From NCBI GenBank assembly GCA_023269825.1, contig JAGDWI010000003.1:186001-250000 (forward strand): a DNA stretch of 64,000 nucleotides. Reading direction: 5' to 3'. Position numbers and translations under genes: made by a program. The notes below the pieces were generated by a model, which saw only the letters and a program-made list of their open reading frames with translations, did no database searches and was not told the DNA's origin. The DNA comes from Desulfurococcaceae archaeon (GTDB lineage: Archaea > Thermoproteota > Thermoprotei_A > Sulfolobales > Desulfurococcaceae). Positions 44,524 through 53,432 of this stretch are shown here, piece after piece (the first letter of the stretch is position 1; each line of letters opens with the position of its first letter).

Positions 44524-45219
44524 ATGCCCTTCGATAAAAACGATTTTTTGCTTATAGAATACACAGTTAAAGTAAAAGATACAGGTACAATAGTGGATAC
44601 AACTGATGCGGAGCTAGCTAAACGCGAGAATATATATGAATCCAATAAAATATATGGTCCAACACTAATTGTCCTCGGTAAAAACTGGTTAAATACCTAC
44701 GTTGAAGAAGAAATCTCGAAGATGTCTGAGAACGAGGAGAAAGAAATAGAGGTTCCACCTAGTAAATCTTATGGTGAAAGAGACCCGGATAAAGTAAAAG
44801 TCTTTAGTCTAAGGGAATTCCAGAGAAGAGGTTACAGCGTCAACGTAGGGGACGTAGTTGAAGTAAGTGGTGCGAGAGGAGTTGTCAAACAAATAAGTGG
44901 AGGTAGAGTAGTAGTAGATTTCAATCACCCACTAGCAGGTAAAACACTCATATATAAAGTTAAAGTAGTTAAGAAACTCGGAGACTTCAACGAGAAAATT
45001 AAAGCCCTCGCAGTGAGACACCTCAGTATACCCAGTGAAGAAATAAGTGTAGATTACAGTGAGAACGAGAAGAAGCTACTCGTCAAAATACCTGGAAAAT
45101 ACATTGCAAGAGAGAACTTGAGTTACGCTAAGTTAGCACTAGCAGCCGATGTATTTGAATTATTCAAAGACAATGTTTCAATACTACTATACCAAGAGGA
45201 AATCAGAAAACCACAGTAG
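44524..45219 (+). CDS. FKBP-type peptidyl-prolyl isomerase, long (SlyD-like) form
   Basis: A 231-residue protein. FKBP domain with an inserted-in-flap chaperone domain (VPPSKSYGERDPDKVKVFSL region) and a C-terminal extension of about 80 residues, the usual long archaeal FKBP. Assists folding of proline-containing proteins. No membrane segment. Confidence 0.9.
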   Translation: MPFDKNDFLLIEYTVKVKDTGTIVDTTDAELAKRENIYESNKIYGPTLIVLGKNWLNTYVEEEISKMSENEEKEIEVPPSKSYGERDPDKVKVFSLREFQRRGYSVNVGDVVEVSGARGVVKQISGGRVVVDFNHPLAGKTLIYKVKVVKKLGDFNEKIKALAVRHLSIPSEEISVDYSENEKKLLVKIPGKYIARENLSYAKLALAADVFELFKDNVSILLYQEEIRKPQ

Positions 45220-45284
45220 CAATTAATTAATCAATGAAGCAAATGCGGGTTTTTCTCAGTTTTAACTACTGACCTACGTTGAGT

Positions 45285-46346
45285 TCAATCAATGATCCCT
45301 GTTTCCCTAAGAATTTTTACTGCAGCATCTTCAGGTAAACCCCTCTCACCGAGTATAGTGTAACGTTCAGGTCTAACTTTGTGAGCTATCGTGAGGGCTT
45401 TAACCAAGATATCTCCAGATAATCCAAGTTCCTTAGCTGTAGTGGGTAACCCGATCTTCCTCATTATTCTCCTGACTTTTTTCCATAAGGGGTCACCGTA
45501 AACGTATAGCATAGCTATAGTACCTATCGCCACTGCTTCTCCATGTAGTACTTTGCCGGGTACAAGTATTTCGAGAGCATGCGCGAATAAGTGTTCACTA
45601 CCGCTTGCAGGTCTACTCGACCCAGCAATACACATTGAGACACCACTACTTATTAATGCCTCTATTAGAATTCTAACTCCTTCAACGGAGCCTGTTGCTA
45701 TGACTTCATGGTATTTTATCACGTGCTTAGCGCTCAGCAAAGCTAATTGAGCCGCGTACTCGCCGTAGTATTCTCCCTTCAACCTATGTGCTAGAGCCCA
45801 ATCTCTTACAGATACTAGTTTCCCCAGTAAGTCCCCTAGCCCTGATAGTATCAACCTACGGGGAGCCTTTGACACGATTTCCGTATCCGCTATAACCGCG
45901 TATGGTACTCTAGTCCTCATACTGTAAGGTTTATCTGTTCCCTTCAAGCTGGAGAAAGGACTCGCTATTCCATCGTGGCTTGGAGCGAGAGGTATACTTA
46001 TCATAGGTATATCTGCTTTGAACCCAGAGTACTTAGCTACATCTATGGATTTACCGCCACCGACTCCAAGCACTACATCCACTTTTTTCTCCTTGATCTC
46101 CTCGGCAACTCTCTCAGCTGTTTCAATAGTTGAATCTCTTACTCTCCAAATTAATACTTCGCCTAGTTCTCTGACTAGTTTTTCAACTAGGAAGCCGCCG
46201 ACATTGTACGTTGTTTCCCCAGTTACTATTCCTACTCTTAGATCATCTCTCCTCGTCAAAGACTTAATTACATCGGGCACTGTGTTAATGGCCCCCTCCC
46301 CGGTTACTACTTTCTGAGGTAGAATTATTTCGTGGATATTACCCAT
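45285..46346 (-). CDS. egsA: sn-Glycerol-1-phosphate dehydrogenase
   Basis: A 353-residue NAD(P)-dependent enzyme making sn-glycerol 1-phosphate, the backbone of archaeal lipids. Contains VVLGVGGGKSIDVAKYS and zinc His residues in LFAHALE and LHGEAVAIG. The frame is open to 46406, but ATG at 46346 gives the typical start MGNIHEIILPQKVVTG. Confidence 0.93.
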   Translation of the reverse strand: MGNIHEIILPQKVVTGEGAINTVPDVIKSLTRRDDLRVGIVTGETTYNVGGFLVEKLVRELGEVLIWRVRDSTIETAERVAEEIKEKKVDVVLGVGGGKSIDVAKYSGFKADIPMISIPLAPSHDGIASPFSSLKGTDKPYSMRTRVPYAVIADTEIVSKAPRRLILSGLGDLLGKLVSVRDWALAHRLKGEYYGEYAAQLALLSAKHVIKYHEVIATGSVEGVRILIEALISSGVSMCIAGSSRPASGSEHLFAHALEILVPGKVLHGEAVAIGTIAMLYVYGDPLWKKVRRIMRKIGLPTTAKELGLSGDILVKALTIAHKVRPERYTILGERGLPEDAAVKILRETGIID

Positions 46347-46436
46347 GTTTTTCACTTGAAGTAACCATAAAGTATAATATTGTAAACCAAAGAAATAAAA
46401 ACCCAACAGAGCTACTATACTTTAGGTGTTTCATGA

Positions 46437-47060
46437 ATGAACAAAGAATCAAAAACAACGACCGTCGGATTAGTGATCAAAGATTACGTTGTATTAGCTG
46501 CAGATAAGAGAGCAACAGCTGGAGTAGCGGTATACCATAAAAACGTTAAGAAAATAGCGAGGATAACGGATAGAGCAGCTCTTACAATTTCAGGTCTTGT
46601 TGCAGACGCGCAGTTCATAGTAGAAAATGCTAAGTACATTGTAAGAGATTACGAGGCTTCAACGGGTAAACCAATAACCATTAAGAGCTTAGCGAACGCG
46701 TTATCAACTATTCTATCAAGTTACCTCAGAGTATACCCATTTATAGTTCAACTACTATTAGGTGGCTACGATGACGTTGAAGGCCCTGCTTTATATTACT
46801 TAGACCTCTATGGAACAATTACTCGTGAAAAATACATGGCAACAGGTAGTGGTTCACCAGTAGCATTCGGTGTTCTAGAAGCAAGCTATAAACCCGATAT
46901 GGTTTTAGAAGAAGCCGTAGACTTAGCGGTAAAAGCTGTTACTGCAGCGTTAACAAGGGATGGTTTCTCAGGTGAAGGAGTAGATGTACTAGTAATCGGT
47001 AAAGGTGGAGTAACACTGGAGAAAACAATTCAAATAAGGAAAACTCTCATATCGAGTTAA
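46437..47060 (+). CDS. psmB: Proteasome beta subunit, catalytic type
   Basis: A 207-residue beta subunit. A 6-residue propeptide MNKESK precedes the TTTVG nucleophile Thr; the other catalytic residues are at the expected mature positions, Asp17 (AADKRAT) and Lys33 (NVKK). GTGSGSPVAFGV matches the family Gly-Ser motif. Expected in the 20S core inner rings. Residue -1 is Lys rather than the common Gly. The second beta subunit is at 52660. Confidence 0.93.
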   Translation: MNKESKTTTVGLVIKDYVVLAADKRATAGVAVYHKNVKKIARITDRAALTISGLVADAQFIVENAKYIVRDYEASTGKPITIKSLANALSTILSSYLRVYPFIVQLLLGGYDDVEGPALYYLDLYGTITREKYMATGSGSPVAFGVLEASYKPDMVLEEAVDLAVKAVTAALTRDGFSGEGVDVLVIGKGGVTLEKTIQIRKTLISS

Positions 47061-47159
47061 TTTTGTTATGGCTTAATTAAACTCTAGATTTAAAAAGGCT
47101 CATATCATAATAGTAGATGGTTTAACATCACTAACGCCATCCTCGAAAAGGGGTTTTAC

Positions 47160-49100
47160 GTGACTTCAGGTAGACTAATATTAGATAAAAGTAAACTAGT
47201 ATTATTGAAGAACATAATGGAAGAAGTACCGGAAGAGCTAGAACTAGCTAACATTGAATTCGAGGGACCATTCATAGTACTATACGTTAGAAACAGGAAG
47301 ACGCTAGTGAAATATCCCACACTAGCACAAAACATCGCTAAGAAAGTTAGAAAAAGAATACTGATACGTGTTTCACCGGACGCTAGGTTGAGCCCTGAGG
47401 AAGCTAAAAAGATCATCATGGAGTATTCACCGAAAGATGCAGGCATTGATCCAAACGCTATATACTTTGACGAAGCATCAGGCGAAGTCCTAGTTAAAGC
47501 AGAGAAACCAGGATACATAGTTGGGAAAGGAAGCGTGTTCAGAAACCTCTTACTAGCTGAAACGGGCTGGAGAGTAATACCGTTGAGGACAACGCCGTTT
47601 GAATCAAAGGTATTAAAGGAAATTACATCTGTTCTACTAAAACAAAACACTTATAGAGTTGAATTCCTACGTACACTGGGAGAAAGAGTACACAGAGATG
47701 TAGTATATAAGAATAACTATGTGAGAGTTACAGCTCTCGGAGGCTTCAAGGAGGTCGGAAGATCAGCAGTACTAGTTGAAACCCGTGAGAGCAGGATACT
47801 ATTGGATTTTGGAATAAATGTTGGTGCATTCAATGACCCTAATAAAGCATATCCAATAATAGATGCGTTGAGAATAGATGAACTAGATGGAGTTATAATA
47901 TCTCACGCGCACTTAGACCACATTGGTTTAGTCCCCCTGTTATACAAGTATGGTTACAGAGGCCCCATATACACTACAAGGCCCACACGTGAACTAATGG
48001 CTATAATGTTAAAAGACCTCGTAGAGGTCTCCAAGAAATCCAGTAGGTACTTGCCTTATGGAGAAAAAGACATAGTCACAGCGCTCCTACACACCATAAC
48101 CGTGGACTACGAGGAAGTAACCGATGTTGCTCCTGATGCTAAGTTAACAATGTATAATGCAGGCCACTTACTGGGTTCTGCTATTGTTCACCTACATATT
48201 GGAATGGGGTTATACAATATCGTGTACACGGGAGACTTCAAGTACGCTGACTCAAGGCTCCTCAGCAGAGCCCACACTGAGTTCCCAAGAGTAGAAGCAT
48301 TAATCATGGAGAGCACGTATGGAGCAACTATTCAAGAGCCGAGAAATCAAGCTGAGTCGAGATTAATCGAAATAGTTAAAAAAGTAGCTGAGAGAAGAGG
48401 AGTAATACTAATACCTGTTTTCGCAGCTGGTAGAGGACAGGAAGTTCTCTTAGTGCTGAATAATGCGATGAAACAAGGATTAATACCAGAGATGAATATA
48501 TACGTTGAAGGCTTAGTAAACGAAGTAACGGCAATACACTTAGAGTACCCTGAGTACCTGAATAAAAAAGTGCGAGACGAGATCTACAATGGCGAAAACC
48601 CATTCATAACCGACCATGTTAAAATACTTGAAGGCCCGGTCGCGAGACCAGATATCGTTGAAGATAAACCATCAATAATAATTGCAACAAATGGAATGCT
48701 CAACGGGGGGCCAGCAGTTGAGTATTTCAAGTTACTTGCAAGTGATCCACGTAATGCAATAGTCTTCGTTGGTTACCAAGCCGAGGGTACTCTCGGGAGA
48801 TCCCTCAAAGATGGAATGAAGGAAGTACCCATCGTTGCGGAAAACAAGGTGGAAGTCGTTAAGGTAGAATTAGAGGTTCAGAGTATAGAAGGCTTCAGTG
48901 GTCATAGTGATCAAAAGGAATTATTATCCTACGTTAAAGACGTGAACCCCAAGCCAAAAGTTATCATGTTAAATCACGGTGAGCCAAGCGCTATTGAAGC
49001 TTTAGCTACATTATTGAAGAGAACGAGGGAGATTAAGCAGTTCGCTCAGAGAATCATTGTTCCTTCTAACCTCGACTCAATACACTTAACTTCTTTTTAA
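47160..49100 (+). CDS. aCPSF1 (FttA) transcription-termination ribonuclease
   Basis: A 646-residue protein of the standard length. Two N-terminal KH domains (about 1-75 and 75-150, with IVGKGS loop) precede an MBL lobe with SHAHLDH (His249, His251, Asp253, His254) and a beta-CASP lobe ending in SGHSDQ. aCPSF1/FttA cuts nascent RNA at U-rich sites to terminate transcription in archaea. Start GTG at 47160. Confidence 0.95.
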   Translation: MTSGRLILDKSKLVLLKNIMEEVPEELELANIEFEGPFIVLYVRNRKTLVKYPTLAQNIAKKVRKRILIRVSPDARLSPEEAKKIIMEYSPKDAGIDPNAIYFDEASGEVLVKAEKPGYIVGKGSVFRNLLLAETGWRVIPLRTTPFESKVLKEITSVLLKQNTYRVEFLRTLGERVHRDVVYKNNYVRVTALGGFKEVGRSAVLVETRESRILLDFGINVGAFNDPNKAYPIIDALRIDELDGVIISHAHLDHIGLVPLLYKYGYRGPIYTTRPTRELMAIMLKDLVEVSKKSSRYLPYGEKDIVTALLHTITVDYEEVTDVAPDAKLTMYNAGHLLGSAIVHLHIGMGLYNIVYTGDFKYADSRLLSRAHTEFPRVEALIMESTYGATIQEPRNQAESRLIEIVKKVAERRGVILIPVFAAGRGQEVLLVLNNAMKQGLIPEMNIYVEGLVNEVTAIHLEYPEYLNKKVRDEIYNGENPFITDHVKILEGPVARPDIVEDKPSIIIATNGMLNGGPAVEYFKLLASDPRNAIVFVGYQAEGTLGRSLKDGMKEVPIVAENKVEVVKVELEVQSIEGFSGHSDQKELLSYVKDVNPKPKVIMLNHGEPSAIEALATLLKRTREIKQFAQRIIVPSNLDSIHLTSF

Positions 49101-49139
49101 TTTTAAAAATAAACAATTAATGCGGAGCGGTGTAAAAAT

Positions 49140-49670
49140 TTGAGTAAGAGAGTATTGTTCCCGGGTAGATTCCAGCCCTTCCATAAAGGACACTACTCTG
49201 CCATAATGCAGCTACTTGAAGAATACGATGAAATAGTGATTGGCATAGGGAGTGCTCAGGAAGGATACACGTGTAGAAACCCATTCACTGCTGGGGAGCG
49301 ATGGGAAATGATATATCGTATAGCTAAAGGCAACAACCTCGTTGGGAAAATTTGGCCCATACCACTACCTGATATCAATATGCCGCTCACTTGGACAGCC
49401 TATATTCTCTCGCTTTCACCACGCGTTGAAGCAATTGCTTCGGGTAACCCGCAAACACTTTACTTATTCGAGTGGCTTGGATATAGAACAAAGAAAATAA
49501 AGCTCCTAGAACCCACGAAATACCATGGAACACGTATAAGGAACATCATGGTCTCCGGTAGTGATGAGTGGAGAGAATTAGTGCCACCCGAGGTCACTGA
49601 GTACATTGACGAGATAAAGGGTGTTGAACGAGTACGGAGGCTGTGTCTCGATGAGCATACTCAGCATTGA
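49140..49670 (+). CDS. nadM: Nicotinamide-nucleotide adenylyltransferase NadM
   Basis: A 176-residue enzyme of NAD synthesis. Nucleotidyl-transferase motif GRFQPFHKGHY (HxGH), and the C-terminal KYHGTRIRNIMVSG corresponding to the ISGTxxR block. Start TTG at 49140. It overlaps rtcA by 20 bases. Confidence 0.93.
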   Translation: MSKRVLFPGRFQPFHKGHYSAIMQLLEEYDEIVIGIGSAQEGYTCRNPFTAGERWEMIYRIAKGNNLVGKIWPIPLPDINMPLTWTAYILSLSPRVEAIASGNPQTLYLFEWLGYRTKKIKLLEPTKYHGTRIRNIMVSGSDEWRELVPPEVTEYIDEIKGVERVRRLCLDEHTQH

Positions 49671-50724
49671 TGGAAGTATTGGGGAAGGCGGTGGCCAAAT
49701 ACTTAGATATTCTTTAGCTATCTCCGCATTACTCCTTAAGCCAGTTGAAATTTATAATATAAGAGCGAAGAGGAAAAACCCAGGGTTAAGACCACAGCAC
49801 TTAACTGCTGTAAAAGCCATTGCTGAATTAACTAAAGCCGAGGTAGAAGGAGACTTCGTGGGTAGTACTCGATTATTATTTAAGCCGAGTAGGAGACTTT
49901 GCGGAGACTTCTATTTCGATATAGGAACAGCTGGAAGCATCTCGCTCGTCGTACAAGCTATACTACCAGTATTACTGTTTAGTGAGTGCGCTTCGAAAAT
50001 AACGATTAAAGGTGGAACAAATGTTCCTCTTAGTCCACCAGTTGATTACATGATACATGTTTTCTCATATAACGTGAAACACTTCGGTGTAAACGTTGAC
50101 CTTGAGTTTCGCAGGAGAGGACACTACCCCAGAGGTGGCGGGCTAGTAGAGTTGAGAGTTAAACCAGTTAATGAACCACTTAAACCAGTTGAGATAATAT
50201 CTCGCGGTAAACCGGTTGAAGTACACATTATAAGTCACTGTGTGAAATTACCTCACCATGTTGCGAAGAGACAGGCTGACTCCGCGCTAAATGTAATTAG
50301 AAAAATACTTAAATTAGATCCAGTGGTAGACATTGAAACGTATCCACCTGGAAGAGATCCTCACTTAGGACCCGGGAGTGGAATACTAGTATATATTGAA
50401 ACAGATAACAATGTGAGATTGGGAGGAGACTCTGTTGGTGAAAAAGGTAAACCAGCTGAAAAAGTAGGAGAAGAAGCTGCATTAATGCTCATTGAAGACT
50501 ATGAAACCGGGATGGCGTTTGATAGACACATGGGCGATATGTTAATACCCTACATGTTCCTAGCGAAGGGGTCAAGCAGAGTGGGCGTCGCCAAAATAAC
50601 TACGCATTTGTTAACCGCTATTGAAATCGCTAAAATATTCATGCCCAATGCATCAGTGGAAGTACATGGTGAATTAAATAAACCGGGAATAGTGTCAATC
50701 AAAGGCGTCGGGTTTTATCCATGA
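49651..50724 (+). CDS. rtcA: RNA 3'-terminal phosphate cyclase RtcA
   Basis: A 357-residue enzyme that converts RNA 3' phosphates to 2',3'-cyclic phosphates via a covalent His-AMP. GEGGGQILRYSLAISALL near the N-terminus and the nucleophile His in FDRHMGDMLIPY are present. ATG at 49651 is chosen because MSILSIDGSIGEGGGQ is the family start; the frame opens at 49621. RtcB is at the right end of the window. Confidence 0.94.
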   Translation: MSILSIDGSIGEGGGQILRYSLAISALLLKPVEIYNIRAKRKNPGLRPQHLTAVKAIAELTKAEVEGDFVGSTRLLFKPSRRLCGDFYFDIGTAGSISLVVQAILPVLLFSECASKITIKGGTNVPLSPPVDYMIHVFSYNVKHFGVNVDLEFRRRGHYPRGGGLVELRVKPVNEPLKPVEIISRGKPVEVHIISHCVKLPHHVAKRQADSALNVIRKILKLDPVVDIETYPPGRDPHLGPGSGILVYIETDNNVRLGGDSVGEKGKPAEKVGEEAALMLIEDYETGMAFDRHMGDMLIPYMFLAKGSSRVGVAKITTHLLTAIEIAKIFMPNASVEVHGELNKPGIVSIKGVGFYP

Positions 50725-51718
50725 GTCTTTTAACTAGGATTTCGCGTACCTTATCCAAATTGTAACCTGTAAGAGCAGAAACCGGTATTGGTTTCACATT
50801 AGTATACTTCTCGATTTCGCTCAGAGTTTTCTCTAGGAAAACATTATCAACAAGATCTACTTTATTAACGAGAACTATAACTGGTTTATCTCCCACTATT
50901 TTTCTAACAGAGTAGTAAACGTTCAACTGTTCACTTAAAGTATAATAGAAACTAGGATATATTGAGAAAACATATAACACTTGATCCGCTAAGTACTTGA
51001 CTGCAAGTATTGCTTTATACTCAATAATGTTCTTCTCCTCTATTGGTGAATCAAGTATTCCAGGTGAATCGACTAGGACTATTCTACCATAGGGTTCCAC
51101 AATTAAGTGACCAGCGATCAATGTCTTCGTTGTGAATGGATAAGTACCTATCTCAGGTTTCGCTGAAGTCAACTTTGAGAGAAGAGTCGATTTCCCCACT
51201 TGCGGTAAACCCGCGAGAACCACAACGTAGTCTCCTCTAATATCCGGCATCTTGGAGATCTCTTTCAAGTACTCTTTAAGCATAAGTATCTTCTTGTTCA
51301 TTCTCTTGTAAAGAGATAAAAGTCTCCCAATACCCTTCTTGAATACCCTAATTACCTCTCCTTTGTCCTCATTTATACGCGTAAACTCCTCAATTACAGT
51401 ATTGTAGATTATTTTAGCTTGCTTAACGCGTTTTCTGGCTTCTTTTAACGAGCACTCTACATCTTCCCCCACGTAGGCTTCATATAGTTCCCTGAAGAAA
51501 TCACCTTGCGAACGTATATCGAGTAGTGTTCGGTGAACTTGTTGAAGCTCTTTAATTAGTGTTTGATAAGTATAAGTAAATTTTCTCTTCATAAGGGTTT
51601 TAAACGATTCATTTTTCCCGGGTTTAATTTTCTTAAGGTTTTCATTTACATAATTGTAGAGTTCCACGTAGCTTTTAACATATTGTTTACTAATACTACT
51701 AGTACCTATGGTTTCCAA
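50699..51718 (-). CDS. NOG1-like GTPase
   Basis: A 339-residue GTP-binding protein. The N-terminal about 160 residues are helical, as in Nog1; the G domain has GLPQVGKST (G1), FTTKTL (G2), DSPG (G3), NKVD (G4) and SALTGYN (G5). Nog1 acts in large-subunit assembly. Converges with rtcA with 26 bases of overlap. Confidence 0.88.
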   Translation of the reverse strand: METIGTSSISKQYVKSYVELYNYVNENLKKIKPGKNESFKTLMKRKFTYTYQTLIKELQQVHRTLLDIRSQGDFFRELYEAYVGEDVECSLKEARKRVKQAKIIYNTVIEEFTRINEDKGEVIRVFKKGIGRLLSLYKRMNKKILMLKEYLKEISKMPDIRGDYVVVLAGLPQVGKSTLLSKLTSAKPEIGTYPFTTKTLIAGHLIVEPYGRIVLVDSPGILDSPIEEKNIIEYKAILAVKYLADQVLYVFSIYPSFYYTLSEQLNVYYSVRKIVGDKPVIVLVNKVDLVDNVFLEKTLSEIEKYTNVKPIPVSALTGYNLDKVREILVKRLMDKTRRL

Positions 51719-51888
51719 GATCTAGCCCCTACTTCGCAGCGTCGAAACTACTCATTAAATATCCTAGTAAATAATCCAATATAGTCGTATTAAACTAGGA
51801 GACGCCTTTTAATTAGTTTATGAGTGAAAAGCACTGCTTTTCAAGGTAAAGAGAATCAATAGTATTGAACCATGTTATTCTAGCTAAG

Positions 51889-52503
51889 TCAAATTCTTCT
51901 AAAAGCGTTTAGTGCTTTAACACACATATTATTCAGTATCTTCTCAGCTATCATGCACAATCTACGATAACTCGTGTCACTAATATTGAATACGTAGACA
52001 GCGTCTTCTTTGCTTGGATACTTACCTGTCTTAATTTTAACCGCCACAATGTAAGCGAGAGCGTATTTACTTCTCTCACTTCTAGCTAGAAAAGCTGGGT
52101 TAATGGAAGCGATGTATTTTAAGCCTTCTTGTATCATGCTCCAGTAACCGTTCTCATCGATATTTCTAAGTGCTTTCATTGATGCTCTTGATTTAATAGT
52201 GTGTATAAATTTACCGCTCTCTAGGACCTTCTCGTAGTTGATCTCAAGCCATGGTTTACCTTTAATTATTTTCACGCATTTCCTATATAGTTTAAGGTGG
52301 TATTTGTATTCTCTTGATTCCAGGCTTCTTGTTTTTCCACTTTGTTTTCTAGCTTCCTTAAAGTTACTGCAGTTATCAACTACTCTATACTCTGCTACTT
52401 CCAGTGTTGTTAGTTTCCCGTGAACTAATCCACAGTTACTGCAAACTACTTCTCCTTTCTCATAATCCCATATTAAGAGTCCTCCACAAATGCTGCATTT
52501 CAC
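51889..52503 (-). CDS. TFB-like protein with zinc ribbon and one cyclin-like domain
   Basis: A 204-residue protein. The zinc ribbon (Cys3, Cys6, Cys21, Cys24) matches TFB/TFIIB; it is followed by a linker with no recognisable B-reader and then about 130 residues with one cyclin-fold-like helical repeat (about 115-190). TFB has about 300 residues with two cyclin domains. It therefore resembles a reduced TFB paralogue; a role in activation or interference with transcription is an inference. Confidence 0.75.
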   Translation of the reverse strand: MKCSICGGLLIWDYEKGEVVCSNCGLVHGKLTTLEVAEYRVVDNCSNFKEARKQSGKTRSLESREYKYHLKLYRKCVKIIKGKPWLEINYEKVLESGKFIHTIKSRASMKALRNIDENGYWSMIQEGLKYIASINPAFLARSERSKYALAYIVAVKIKTGKYPSKEDAVYVFNISDTSYRRLCMIAEKILNNMCVKALNAFRRI

Positions 52504-52659
52504 TCTTTTTCACCATTACTTGGCTCGGTTCTCCTCGCTATTATATCGGTGTTTTCTTAAACCAGAGCCTGGGGGGTTGCCGAAAGTATTCTCTCAATAA
52601 ACTATTTTACCTACTTTAAGTCTCCATAAGTATAGTGTATAGTTGACGGTGATGCCTAC

Positions 52660-53268
52660 ATGAGCATTGTGTTACCTGGAACAGCTGTTGGTGTAAAAAC
52701 AAGAGATGGAGTAGTGTTGGCTAGTGAGAAGCGAGTATCTTATGATGGATTTATCTTAAGTAAACAAGCTAGAAAAGTGCACCCTGTTACGAGTAGAAAT
52801 GGAGTAGCGTTCGCGGGGTTAATGGGGGATATAGGGTACTTAACGAAGCTCTTGAAGCTTGAATCTAAGTACTACGAGTTACAGTTTGGTAGAGAAATGA
52901 AGACTAGGAGTCTCGCCAAAGTTCTCTCCGTTATACTTTATAGTTATAAATGGTTCCCAATGTTCACCGAGGTTATCGTTGGAGGTTACGATGAAGAAGG
53001 ACCAGGATTATACATATTAGATGCAGTTGGAAGCTTAATAGAGGAAAAATACGCTGCCGTAGGATCCGGTTCACAGCTAGCTCTCGGTTACATTGAACCA
53101 AGATATAGAGATGATTTAACAATAGATGAAGCCGAGAAAATAGCCGTAGAAACAATTAAAACAGTCATAGAGAGAGACGTATTATCCGGGGACGGAGTAG
53201 ATTTATTAATTTTCACGAAACAAGGCTACACTATAAAGGAATACGTGTTCAAGACAACTCAAACTTAG
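52660..53268 (+). CDS. psmB: Proteasome beta subunit, probable structural (non-catalytic) type
   Basis: A 202-residue beta subunit. Starts MSIVLPGTAVGVKTRDGVVL. Aligning by Glu17 (LASEKR) and Lys33 (QARK) puts Gly at position 1 and Thr at position 2, so the usual N-terminal catalytic Thr is missing or shifted. Crenarchaea carry two beta subunits, one often unprocessed. Start ATG 52660 is 6 bases after GGTGATG. Confidence 0.88.
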   Translation: MSIVLPGTAVGVKTRDGVVLASEKRVSYDGFILSKQARKVHPVTSRNGVAFAGLMGDIGYLTKLLKLESKYYELQFGREMKTRSLAKVLSVILYSYKWFPMFTEVIVGGYDEEGPGLYILDAVGSLIEEKYAAVGSGSQLALGYIEPRYRDDLTIDEAEKIAVETIKTVIERDVLSGDGVDLLIFTKQGYTIKEYVFKTTQT

Positions 53269-53285
53269 CTAGATTTATAGTACTC

Positions 53286-53295
53286 CTTTTTAAAC
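53286..53295 (+). promoter_or_regulatory. TATA box of the tRNA-Arg gene
   Basis: CTTTTTAAAC is centred about 23 bases before the tRNA 5' end. Confidence 0.5.
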
Positions 53296-53312
53296 AATAA
53301 TTACTAGAACCA

Positions 53313-53387
53313 GGGCCCGTAGCCTAGCCAGGATAGGGCGCCGGCCTTCGGAGCCGGAGGACCCGGGTTCAAATCCCGGCGGGCCCG
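53313..53387 (+). tRNA. tRNA-Arg(TCG)
   Basis: A 75-nt class I tRNA. Acceptor GGGCCCG (53313-53319) pairs with CGGGCCC (53380-53386), discriminator G53387. Anticodon stem CCGGC/GCCGG with loop CTTCGGA, anticodon TCG at 53348-53350. T arm CCGGG-TTCAAAT-CCCGG. No intron, no encoded CCA. Confidence 0.96.
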
Positions 53388-53432
53388 CGTCACTTTAAGT
53401 ATTCTTTATAAGTATTCTTTAAACCACTGATC

